NCBI GenBank assembly: GCA_030704615.1
Contig: CM060733.1
Coordinates: 44,640,001 to 44,704,000 of the forward strand
DNA: 64,000 bases
DNA from: Takakia lepidozioides
Lineage: Eukaryota; Streptophyta; Takakiopsida; Takakiales; Takakiaceae
Reading direction: 5' to 3'
The notes under the pieces were generated by a model, which was not told the origin of the DNA, made no database searches, and saw nothing but the letters and a program-made list of their open reading frames with translations. Each line of letters begins with the position of its first letter. The stretch's first letter is position 1. Shown one piece after another: positions 10,868 through 21,023 of this stretch. Made by a program: the position numbers and the translations under genes.

Positions 10868-11140
10868 ATGGGGCGCATATTTCAGTTGTCAATAGCCGGG
10901 TCTGCTGCGCGCAGTGTCGTGTATACAATCACGGTTTCACAGTACCCAGCTTGCAACTGTGAGGACTTCCTTGTTATGGAATCGAAGAATGCAGCATACG
11001 TCCCCTGCAAACACCTTTATTACATTTTTCTGAAGCGCATGAGTTGCATATCCGCAGTGGACGTCTTCATCCATGCTCCAACACCGAGTTTCAACGAGCT
11101 GCACAAGGCCCTACGGCAGGACAGTGGTCGGACTGCTTGA
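10868..11140 (+). CDS. SWIM zinc-finger protein fragment
   Basis: The 90-residue frame contains YPACNCEDF, then 14 residues later YVPCKHLYYIFLKRM: a C-x-C ... C-x-H signature typical of SWIM zinc fingers. SWIM domains accompany MULE/FAR1-type transposases and some ubiquitin-ligase or recombination proteins, and bind DNA or protein partners. No transposase catalytic domain lies next to it, and the frame begins directly after a short-repeat cluster. It is best read as a remnant of a transposase or a small derived SWIM protein. Confidence 0.6.
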   Translation: MGRIFQLSIAGSAARSVVYTITVSQYPACNCEDFLVMESKNAAYVPCKHLYYIFLKRMSCISAVDVFIHAPTPSFNELHKALRQDSGRTA

Positions 11141-11823
11141 CATTCTGCATTCGGGAAGGAGAAAGTGGCAATTATATTACATTCATCTTCTTGCACCCTA
11201 TTTTTTTGTGAGGAATTATACACTTGGTGGTGCCGCATCGCCATGGCTACATGTGAATTTCGGTGCCGCAATACATGAGAATGTGGTTTTTGGCCATGAA
11301 TGGCATGCGCATGTTTTTTTAATTTTGGTTGTCTATAAATGGATCCGAGTAAAGCATACATTGTGTGGAGATTAACGGGCATTGAGGCCTATTTCAGCGC
11401 CGTTTATGGTCTATGTACTGCATAGTGCTTCCTTGTTACTGCTCTTCATTCAGTTTGTAGTGATTTCGCAGCCCATCCTGGTGTTTTCGTCCACCTTTAT
11501 GAGAAGACTCCAATTTGCTACAAATACATTGTTACTGTTCTGCAAATGTGATGCCTTTACAAGATTGCTAGTTTTGTGTCCCAGTGGGAAGGGTCCTACT
11601 GCACATTCCAGCATTTGCATACTGCACCTTGTGCAAACAGCAATCCATACGACAAAGGACACGTCCCAGCATACTGGCAGTGAATTGCAAAAAACCTTAA
11701 CAGAAGATTATCCAAGCATGTATATTCCCCATATGGCACAGGGAAGCTGCTTGATTTCTGAATGAAAATGTATGTGCCATGAGTGTCGGCGAGTCGAAAC
11801 ATGTCTACTCTAGCATGCAAGAC
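11141..11823. other. no supported gene
   Basis: AT-rich stretch with only short, featureless frames. One partial GGTGCC motif lies near 11260. Confidence 0.5.
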
Positions 11824-12375
11824 CTATGGTCCCCTCGCCCAAGAAGAAGGAACTCTAACTGGCCTCTCAAGGACCTCCTGAGTGACCGGGTGCCTATATT
11901 TGAACAAAATGTCAGTGGTTTCTGTCGCCCGGTTGAAACTAACGAGGATGTCGTGTTTATCGATAGCGCCCCCTTGGTAGAAGGACATTTTCACAGTGGG
12001 CCCTGTGTTCCCCTCCTCCTCATCCTCATAACTAAAGAGAATGTCCCCACTTTCCGAGCCAGTCCGTCCACGCGTAAAGTTTTCACCTATGCACTCATCA
12101 TACGTCCACTCGCAACAATTCCAGCGATACAACAACGCTGTGCGTGATCTGTTCGGCTCCCACTCATGCGGAAAGTCCAGGTCCATGATGTGTAGGAACC
12201 ACCTGCTCCCCAGCCGGGGTCCAGGAGAATCGTGCAATCCCGGAAGAAACTCCATTGCTCTCAGCTGGACAAGTCGAGGATCGTCCCTGTAAACATCCAG
12301 AAAAACAATGATGTCGTCTGCTTTCGGGAAAATGACTCCCGTCTGGCGTCGATAGATGTGATTCGGGCACGACAT
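11824..12375 (-). CDS. unknown ~185-aa family, copy 3 (apparently intact)
   Basis: A 183-residue frame that starts MSCPNHIYRR at 12375, in register with the other copies. It keeps DDIIVFLDVY, AMEFLPGLHD, LHIMDLDFPHEW, SRTALLYRWNCCEWT, CIGENFT, GDILFSYEDEEEG, SFYQGGAIDKHDILVSF, KYRHPVTQEVLERPVRVP and a short charged tail. The frame runs on to 12453, but those residues have no counterpart in the other copies. A 70-bp tandem repeat with TTTCGGCGCCGTTATT cores begins about 100 bp upstream of the start, again placing GGCGCC palindromes at the 5' side of this family. Confidence 0.72.
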   Translation of the reverse strand: MSCPNHIYRRQTGVIFPKADDIIVFLDVYRDDPRLVQLRAMEFLPGLHDSPGPRLGSRWFLHIMDLDFPHEWEPNRSRTALLYRWNCCEWTYDECIGENFTRGRTGSESGDILFSYEDEEEGNTGPTVKMSFYQGGAIDKHDILVSFNRATETTDILFKYRHPVTQEVLERPVRVPSSWARGP

Positions 12376-12473
12376 GGCCTCACGACATAGCACGAGCTCA
12401 AAGCAGGGAGGAGATGGCACAACAGAGAAGAGTGAAGAGCAAAATGAGAGCAAGGCCTCCCTTATCGTAAGGC

Positions 12474-12840
12474 GGGTATTTGCTCTCCGGAGCCCAATTT
12501 TGGCGCCATTATTGGATGGAGTGCGGAAGCTTCAGCCGAGAATTTTGTTTCCGCAGGTCAATTTCGGCGCCGTTATTGGTTGCAATCCCTAGCCTTTAGC
12601 CGGGTATTTGGTTTCCGGACCCAATTTCGGCGCCGTTATCAGCTGCACTCCGGTGGCTTCAACCGAGTATTTGGTTTTCGGGGCCCATTTCGGCGCCGTT
12701 ATCGCCTGCACTCCGGAGGATGCAGCCGGGTATTTGGTTGGTGGAGCCCAATTACTTTCACCGTTGTTGGCTTCACTCCCAAGCCTTCAGCCGGCTATTT
12801 CTTTTCCTGTGCCCAATTACGGCGCCGTTATACCCAACCA
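12474..12840. repeat. ~70-bp tandem repeat with GGCGCC cores
   Basis: About five full units and fragments of a 65-75-bp repeat: (G/C)GTATTTGGTTTCCGGAGCC, then CAATTTCGGCGCCGTTATT, then GGCTGCACTCCGGAGGCTTC. Cores lie near 12504, 12561, 12629, 12690 and 12818, with a degenerate unit near 12750. Another GGTGCCGTTATT copy lies near 12950. Confidence 0.88.
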
Positions 12841-12999
12841 TCATGCACTTCTGCAACAGTACTATCCACGGTTATAGGTCGCCATTGCGTTTTCGGAGTC
12901 TGCAAACCCGGATCCTAATTCCACTTGCGTCTCTGCCTCTGGGATAATTTCGGTGCCGTTATTGCCCAGAATTCAGTTTTTCTATGACTTGGCCTAGCG

Positions 13000-13222
13000 G
13001 TCCATGAGCCTGGGCTCCAAATCATGAGCGTACACTGGTACTCATGAGCGGAGTGCTTCCAGCATGTGCGCGGAAATCTTCGATTTTTGATTATTTTATA
13101 GTTTTGGGCCCGAAAAAAATCTGCCGAAATTCGAAGTGTGTTACTTTGCGGCTCATGGGTAAGCCATGCCCGCCCATGAGCTCATGAGCTCACCGCTCAT
13201 GAGCTCATGGAATAGCAACCCC
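13000..13222. repeat. CATGAGC/CATGAGCT cluster
   Basis: At least eight copies of CATGAGC or its complement GCTCATG occur in about 220 bp, ending in CATGGAATAGCAACCCCC, like the cluster at 10786-10862. No transposon ends could be proved. Confidence 0.6.
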
Positions 13223-16200
13223 CTTGTGTCATGAGTGTGTTCTTTAGCTTTCTTATCACTCGAGAGAGATGAGGCTTGCATTTGTGAGTGCCAGAGGTGA
13301 GTTTAGTTTTAGCACTTGTGGTTTTTGTTTTAAAAGTGAGAGAAGCAATTTGTTGAAAGAAGGTGAGCAATGCTTGGAAGGGTGTGCAAGTGCAGGTGGG
13401 GTGAGATGATGCCATTTGTTTGCTTTTTGATGATTTGAGCCTATGAGGAGAGGCGGAGCTGCCGCTCTACTTGTGATCACCACTTAGCAACTTATGAACT
13501 CACGGGGGAAAACAGCTTCCTGGGGTGCGGCTATAGACATTGTGCCGTCATTGGCATTCATGATTACGATTGTACAAGGCAGGGCCTGCGGGAGAAGTAG
13601 TTTGCTGCCAGATGATGGGCAGGAATTACGTTGATGACTTCGCAGTGTGATATCCTACGCAACTAACGGACTGAGGGCTGAGCAAAGCAATCTGTTTATG
13701 ACGATCAGAGATAACGACGGAGCATGCTGCCATCCCTCTGCCGTTCGGAGAGAAGGAAGAGGCAGCCTCTTTCACAAGATTCTTGGAGTTTGTGGGGCTC
13801 CCTTCTCAAGTAATCAAAACCAGCAATGTGTTTCCTGCTAAAGTCTTTGATTGCAGTTCAGACTGGTAATTAATCAAGATAGAGCGAATGCGCGGCAGCT
13901 TCAATCAGTCACGGCGTTTCTTGCCTGAGGTTTATTTGCCACCAAGGCGGTCGGTGTGGATATGTAGGTGTCGGTTTGGCTGTGATCGGTCTGGATCCGG
14001 CTTTTCCTCTTCACGGGGTGTGCGATTTGACAGAAAGCGATTTGCAGCAGATGTTTATCGTTTCAGAGAACGGAGGAACATATTATACAAGTCCGCTGCA
14101 ATGAAGGAGTGTCTGAAACCTGCGAAAGATCAATGCAATTAATCTGACCGTCTCGGAGGTTATTGGTGTCAACCACAGGATGGCGAACTAAAGGCACTTC
14201 AAGGACGAGAATGGTGCTGAAAATGCCATTCAACCTTTTCAAGGCTCCTGGAGTTCGAGAGAGGATGTGGAGTCACATGTTAGTAGACACCTTCCTGTGA
14301 ATCAGAAATTGATGCAGTGTAACAAAGCCCGCATCCACTCAACCATGACCCGCGGCCCTCTTTCGTGCCATATTGCCAGAGTCTGGTGAAGATCCAGCAC
14401 AGACCACAATGCATGATCTGACCGTACCTTCATTACGGAAGCATTACTGACAGGGAGACGATGATGTTTGTTGGAACGAGGAAGGGAAACTTCTTGCACT
14501 GCGCCAGATCTTTCAACCAGGTCTATGTGCTAAGCTCTTGTATCCCATGGTTGGGTGATATGCACAATCAGAGCCATTGCAAGTGAGTCCGGAAGATAGG
14601 GCTCCCAATGCTCCAGATGCAGACCTCTTTCCTTGCAGTGCAGACCAGGTTGCTGCAACTCCGCTGTAGCGTGAAGGATGGTAGAGAGGTTGCCATCTAC
14701 AAATCGTTGCGTGCGAATGCTGATGTGAGGATGAGAGGCGACTGAGAAGATAAGTAGGAAATCGCAGCTTCACTGCTTCCCTGGAGGTGCTTGCTCTAGC
14801 CGAGTGTTGTGGTGTACTAGACTTCCAGGCATTCACTGGACATCCTGTGTGAGTGGAACCAGCTTGAACCTCGTGAGCCTGAAGGGGAGCGAGGTGATTT
14901 CTGTTTTTGAGTGTTGTGTACGACAAGAGTAGGTAGCCGTGAGGACTGAGCAGAACCAGGAGCTGTAGGAGCTGACGGGCATCTCTGCTGCATGGCTTGG
15001 AGATTGACGAGCATGCAAGCTCCTCATGTGCAACCCTTTGATCAGGTCTTTTGATCGGCCGAATCGGCCAACACCCCGCACCACCTCCTTGTTCCTGCTT
15101 GCTCGCGCAGGCTTGGCCATCACTGCCATCATCTGCGTCCGTCTTGCCTCTCTCCCCTGAGCATACTGAGTGCGTGATTAATGTGAGGCCATTTCTTTTA
15201 GGACGCAATTGGCCTTGCGGTTTATGAGTCCAAGGATTCTTAGGGACCTGCAATGAAAAAAAAAACGTGGGAACAGTTTTTAATGGCGAGAACATTTTGG
15301 GTGTGAAAAATTAAAAGAAATTCGTTCTTTGATCTAATTTAAATTAGATAGAGCCTGTTTGGACATAACTTTGGCCTACCAAGGCCGTTTGACCCAAAAC
15401 TTGCGCAAGGACCTACAGAAAGGGGAAATCTACCTATCCAGACATGGTTTTTGTTTTTGGGACTTTGCTAAAAATCTATGGAATTTTTAGAGTGTGAGTG
15501 TGCCGTGAAAGATCCACAATTCTGTTTCTAGAACCTGTTCTGGTCTATATGAGAGACAAATCTGTGGATGTCCTCCTTGTATGGCTGGGGAAATGAGGAC
15601 GTAATTGAAGGGCATGTCTCTTCTCTTAGCCTGTGCACACAAGGGGACAGGATTTATGTTTCCCAAGGAACTCAGACTGATTTGAGTGGAGAACAGTTGG
15701 ACGAGTTGATTGCATATTGGGAGTCAGGCATTAGCAGTAGACAACAAACTGCTGTAGTTGGCGTTGAGGGCCTCAGTATTGTTTTGGACAGTCAGAACTC
15801 TGTTGGAGCAAGCAGTTCTGCAGCTGTAGGAAGCTAGGCTTGGAACACAGCCAAAGACAGCCCCGGGGACCAAGGTGTTCAGCCACAAGGCCGTGGTGTA
15901 CTGGAGCAGAGGAGCAGGAGCTACACAAGTTTGTGCAATCAGACATGGTTGCAGCCGGACACGCTCTGCACAAGGCAACCACGAGCGGGGGTTCATTAGT
16001 AATGACAAGTTTGTTTTGCTTGAAGGAGATGCAGTCATTCGCAATGAGGACACCCGCAACCATCTCAAAGCTTTCGAGTTGAGAGACTATCACACCCTAC
16101 CTTTATTTTCTTTAGTGTTCAGTGAGCGGGAGATAGGGGAGTACTGCTTTGTCTCTACCTAGCAGAAAGAGGAGGAGGGTTGGTTAGAGCAAGCTACTGT

Positions 16201-16850
16201 AGCTTGGGACAAGGATAGTGGCAGGTTTCTGGACATAGATATACCGCCTACACCTTACCATCATGCAAAGCGAGGCACTTTGAGAGAAGTCTGGCAGTTG
16301 ATAGCATAGATCAGGATTAGATCTTGCTTGGTCGGGCTTCTATTCTTCCCCTCCATCTCTTTACTATTTTCATTACTTTGTACTTGTAGTTGCCAAAGCC
16401 TCTCTTGGTGGAGGCCAGTCAGTCCGGGGTTTTGGGCTGGGATATTCTGCAAGTCAGCACTGCAGATGGATTTTGGTGTGGGGGTGTTGATGTTTTGATT
16501 TCTTGTGTTTGGATCCCCCCCAACACCTGCATGCTTGACTGTGCGCCATGTTGGTTTTGTGTGGGCGCTTGCTTTCATAGGGATTAGGCCGGATTTGATC
16601 ACCGGTCAATCCTAGAGTATGTTGTCGGTGGTGAGGCTGGAGTGATGACCAGCAAGACCACCAGTGTTTCTTCTATGGTGAGACTGGGTTGATGACCAGC
16701 CAACCATAGGAGTTCTTGCGGTGGATGCAGGTGCAGGTGCCCTGAGCCACTGGGATACGACCCTTAAACTGCAACAGGTGCCTACCCGTGTCACTATTAG
16801 AATTAGTAATAGAGCCTTATAGTGTCACGTGGGGGAGGTGCACATTGTGA
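13223..16850. other. 3.6-kb stretch without a supported gene
   Basis: Short frames exist on both strands (for example 14513-15295 minus, 15568-15837 plus, 15875-16162 plus), but none shows a motif I recognise. It lies immediately upstream of the gag-like frame of the methyltransferase-bearing gypsy element, so its right part may hold that element's 5' LTR and leader. I could not find an LTR boundary or primer site. Confidence 0.5.
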
Positions 16851-17895
16851 GTGTCATCACGGAGTTACCCAGGGGTTCTGAGGGGAGTACGGCTACAGGC
16901 AGTAGCAGTGAGAGTGGGTTCACCAGGTGTTCGTTTCAGACCACCTTCACCTCCACCCTCAACTAGTGCAGAGTCAGACACAGACTCGGAGGCTTCATCA
17001 ACAAGTGTGCAGTTTCATTCGCCATTGTTGTGGAACGACATGGAGGAGATGTATGGAGCTACCAAAGGGCCTCGTAGGTACTCTGGAGCTGTGGGCACAA
17101 TCGAGTTGGATGACTTTATCCAGGAGTTCGACAGCTGGTATGATTTGCAGCAGATGCGCAATCCACAGCTATTCACCCCATTCATGGCGTGGAAGGGACT
17201 GTTCCAGCATTTGGAAGGCCCGCCTATGGATGATTACCACGAGTTCAGGCGAGGACATGAAGCAAAGATTGAGGAGTGGAGGATGTATTGATCACCTGAC
17301 TACGTCTCCATTACTCGAGGCACGACGCGACCAGTAGCTGCATCAGTACCAATATCTCCCACTGCCAGCACTAGTAGTGGAACAAGTAGTGCCGGTACTT
17401 CTGCAGGTGGTACCAGTTCAAAAGGTGCTACTACTCCTCCTGCCACGACTACAACACATGTGCCTAGATTCAACCCGGTGGTGGAGTTTCTTCCAGGAGT
17501 TGCGGAGGAACTACCAAGGTGTACGGACAGAGAAGCTGCGAAGTTTGCAAGACTTCCAGCGCAAACCCTATGAGAGCTTGCGAGAGGCCTACACTCGTAT
17601 GAGGCGCTTGATAAGTGTGACCCAAGGGGATACTGAAGCTCAGGCAATCCAGTTTTGGTATGGAATTTTGGACAAGGAGCTCAGGAGAAGGGTGCGGGAT
17701 GCAACCCTGTTACAAGCAGCCCAACCCACATTAGCAGATGTGTTTCTGCTGGCTGAGCGGATTGAGCTCAACATGGTGGAGGAGCGAGTTGTTACCATTG
17801 GGTTTGGCAAGGACATGCCTGCACGAGGCGCAGCTGCCAGCCCACAGGCACAAGGGACTGCCCAACAGCGTGGTCAGGGGGGCAAGGTTTCCTAA
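16851..17895 (+). pseudogene. gag region of the methyltransferase-bearing gypsy element
   Basis: The first frame (16851-17291) has the character of a gag N terminus (ELDDFIQEFDSWYD, FMAWKGLFQHLEGP) and ends in TGA. After a frame change the segment 17470-17800 matches the core of a retrotransposon gag domain (KLRSLQDFQRKPYESLREAY ... QFWYGILDKELRRRV ... LADVFLLAERIE). A TAA at 17893-17895 separates it from the zinc knuckles in the same frame. There is no clear ATG; the frame opens at a GTG near 16851. Confidence 0.7.
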
Positions 17896-17928
17896 CCCAA
17901 GTTCCATGGAGCTTACAGGGGACCTCAG

Positions 17929-19770
17929 GTGCAGAGGCCCGTGGCATCTTTTGCAGGCCAACAGCAACCAGGGGTGATATATTGGACATGTGGAGGACCC
18001 CATGTCAAGAGAGATTGCCCAGAGAGTGGCAAAAGGCCGGCACAAACACAGCCTACACAGTTGCATTGTGGGCATTGTGGCAAGTATGGGCATGGAGATG
18101 CCCAGTGTTATGAATTGCATCCTGAGTTGCGCCCAAGCCAGTTCCAAGGGAACAATGGTGGCCGGGGGCGAGGTGGACCAGCCCAGAGAGGACAAGGTGG
18201 TCGGGCACGAGGTGCAGGCCAAGGGCAAGCTCAACATGGCCAAGGACACGGAGGTCAGGGTGTTGACCAAGGCATGGCCAACTGGCTTCAGCAGCTAGAG
18301 CAGAGGCTTGCTGCCATGGCTACAGCTCAGGTGGTACCGGCTCCTAGGCGGGATGGTCCACCTCCTGCTCCTGAGGGAGGAGATATGGGAGGCATGGGAT
18401 TCATGTGCGGAGCAGCACTACCACTAGAGCAGGTGGAGTCTGCTGCAGCCGTGACTCGAGGAGCAGCACGAATTCCTGAGCCACGAGGTGTAGAGGTGGA
18501 GTTGGATCCACAACATGGGGAGGCAAGCCGTCAGGCGAGGCTGCCTCAGTCATTCACCTTGGCGGAGACAGTGTCAACGCCATCCATGGCACCTAGTTCT
18601 CGCCCGACTGTTACCGAGGCGGAGGTTTCTATGCCATTGGGGAGAGCTACACGTACAGCACTGACACTTGTTGCCAAGGCTAGTGCAGCCGGTGTGTTGT
18701 TGGGGGCAGCCACCTCTGTGTGTCAAGCCCCACTGTTCTCGGCAACAATGATTGCGACGCCGAGGGTAAGACCAGCTGCAGTGTTCAGACTAGCAGCAAC
18801 ACTTTGTGAGAGTGGGGAGGTCACTTCATCTTCAGCGGAGTTACTGGAAGGTGTAGTGGCAGAGGGATCCTCGGATTTGAGGGTCAAGACTGCCACGGTT
18901 GCGCCATGGCAAGCTGCAGCTGCCAGGTTGACGGAGCTGCCAGCTAGGCCAGCCTTTGAGCGCGCCATGGTGACACCTGGAGTTGTCTTGTTAGACAACC
19001 AAGATGGCATTTTCTCTTTGAGTGGACCGGTAGGCAAGAAGTACCAGCCACTGCGGGTCTTATTGGACTCGGGAGCTCAGCCACTGATGTTGGGCAGAGC
19101 TGCTATTGCAGGTTTGGGCCTCATGGAGGCGGATATGGAGCCTTGTCCTTTCCAGATACAGACATCTCTGGGAGGATCAGAGCAGGCTCGGGGCATGACA
19201 CAGCATCAGTTGGCCATTAGATTGCAGCCGGATCATCCTATCGATGGCTCAGTAATGCAAGCCAAGGCCATTGTGACAGGAGCAGTCTCTTACGATGTCC
19301 TCGTTGGTGGGGCAGTGTTATACCCCATGGGCTTCACCCTGGACTTTTGGGAGGAGTCAACATTCTATAGGCCTGGATGGCAGTCAGGGGATGGTCGTCG
19401 TGCACTGCTCCCTGTGACATTCATTGGGAGTATTGCGGCTGCCCAACGGGGCAAGATGCCAACACTAGCCACCTTTATAGCTGCAGTTAGTTGGCCTGGA
19501 GAGTTGCTGGAAGGCAATGCCCATGCAGAGGATGTGCCACCTCCAGCAGAGCAGGATGACATGCATGGTATGGCGGAGTTGTCTGCCATGGTTGCTCACA
19601 CTCCATTGTGGGGTACGAGCAAAGATTTGCAGCAGGTTGCTGATCGATGGGTGCAACAAGCCTGGGTAGAGGCTTTTGTACCGTCAGGAGAGGAGGAGAG
19701 TGCGGGTATTGCACCAGGACCACCTCAGTTGTCACCATTGGATACCACACCTATTGTGTGGCAGTATCCG
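17929..19770 (+). CDS. gag zinc knuckles and aspartic protease of the methyltransferase-bearing gypsy element
   Basis: The open frame continues into the methyltransferase. It starts with two CCHC knuckles. The first has lost its leading cysteine (YWTCGGPHVKRDC). The second is complete (CGHCGKYGHGDAQC, about 18068-18110). A Gly/Gln/Arg-rich, probably disordered stretch follows (18125-18330). Around 19045-19120 is a retropepsin-like site, VLLDSGAQPLMLG, with DSG in place of DTG, then a conserved VSYDVLVGGAVLYPMG segment near 19285-19330. About 130 residues of linker separate the protease from the methyltransferase. Confidence 0.75.
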
Positions 19771-20750
19771 GATGAAGGCATTTGCCTTCTGGACTTGTTT
19801 GGCGGGATCAGCACCGGATTGGCTTATGTGCTACAGGCAGGTGTGCGGGTAAGGCGTTACCTGTATGTGGAGAGGGATGAGACTGCACAACGTGTCTCAC
19901 TGTGCCATGTTGCTCAGTTGGTACAGCAGTACCCTGTTTTGTTGCCAGTGTCTGCAGTTCGTGGATACCTAACAAGCCTTGCCAGCAGACATTTCGTTGC
20001 TGGGGGCGCCGGATTTGGAGCAGGTTGGCTCCATTGATCTAGTAGTGGCAGGTTGGCCCTGCCAAGGGCATTCATCAGCCGGGCATGGCAATGGATTGCG
20101 AGACTCGAGGACGGGTCTGTTTTGGGAGATGGTGCGGATTTTGCGCCACTTGCAGCTTCATCAAGCTGTATCGCCAGTATACATCTTGGAGAATATGCCA
20201 CTGATGGGCGATTCTCAGGCCAAGGTGATGGCCGGTGTGCATCAAGTCCGGTCGTGGCTTGGGTCAGCAGTGCTACTGGATGCAGCTGCAGTGGGATCAC
20301 GGGCTCATCGTCCACGGCTATGGTGGACTAACTTGATGCCACCCGCACTGCTCAAGCGTGCATTTGATGGGGTGCAGCGGCCAACACACCTCATAGTGGA
20401 CAGCATTTTGGACACAGGGAGGCAGTCGTGTAAGACACGATGACTGTTCGCCTTTGGCAGTGGTCAACAGGGTGGGTCAACCACGAGCAGCATTACCTAC
20501 ACTGCTCAGCTTCCCAGGATCCCATGCTTTTCGGGATGGTGGACCTGGCCTCCTGTGGGATGCTCAGTTGCAACAGTTAGTGGAGCCTAATGCTGACGAG
20601 CGAGAGTGGGCTATGGGGTTTTCCACTGGGACCACGACGGTGCCTTCTCTTTCTGAGGCATCACGTCGTCAGGTGTTGGGGCAAGCAATGGATCTCAATT
20701 GCTTGACCTGGATTATCAGCTTGGCTATGGCTGAGCAACGTAGAGTGCGG
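19771..20750 (+). pseudogene. DNMT3-like DNA (cytosine-5) methyltransferase domain inside the gypsy element
   Basis: Transfers a methyl group from AdoMet to C5 of cytosine in DNA. Motifs in order: I, LLDLFGGISTGL (about 19786-19821); II, YLYVERDE (about 19858-19881); IV, GWPCQGHSSAG, with the catalytic cysteine codon at 20060-20062; VI, LENMPLMGD (ENM at 20189-20197); VIII, SRAHRPRLWW (about 20292-20321); IX, DEREWAMGF (about 20598-20625); X, LGQAMDLNCLTWI (about 20678-20715). The layout (motif I near the N terminus, short target-recognition region, ENM, no long insert) recalls DNMT3/DRM catalytic domains more than DNMT1. Frameshifts near 19978 and 20415 break the frame, but every key residue survives. 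Transferring such a domain into a retrotransposon could let new copies be methylated or masked. That is inference. Confidence 0.9.
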
Positions 20751-21023
20751 AGTGCACTTCCCTTGACGGTCTCTCTGCCTACCGAGACGGTACAGGCAGC
20801 GAGTGGGGGCGAGCCGGTGAGGACCACGGGGTGTAGACATCCATGGCACACGTGGGAGGTGCTCGAGGTCCAGAGGGAGTTGGCAGCCAAGGCAGCTGTG
20901 ATGGATGAGGTTGGGGATTCTTCTCGGGTTGAGGAGGTTCTCAATGATGAGATGATGGGGCAGGATGAGGCCTTGTCATTGACTGAGCAGGAAGGGAGTA
21001 CTGCTCAAGAGGTTGTAGCATAG

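Noticed and set aside
14513-15295. 260-codon minus-strand frame
   Set aside because: No motif, no relative in the window, Ser/Arg/Gln-biased composition. Not supported as a gene.
15568-16162. Plus-strand frames upstream of the methyltransferase-bearing element
   Set aside because: They could be a leader or an unrelated host fragment. No recognisable domain, so left unannotated.
19979-20443. Treating the methyltransferase middle segment as a separate gene
   Set aside because: Its motifs continue from the frame ending at 20037 and into the frame starting near 20425. Frameshifts, not gene borders, separate them.
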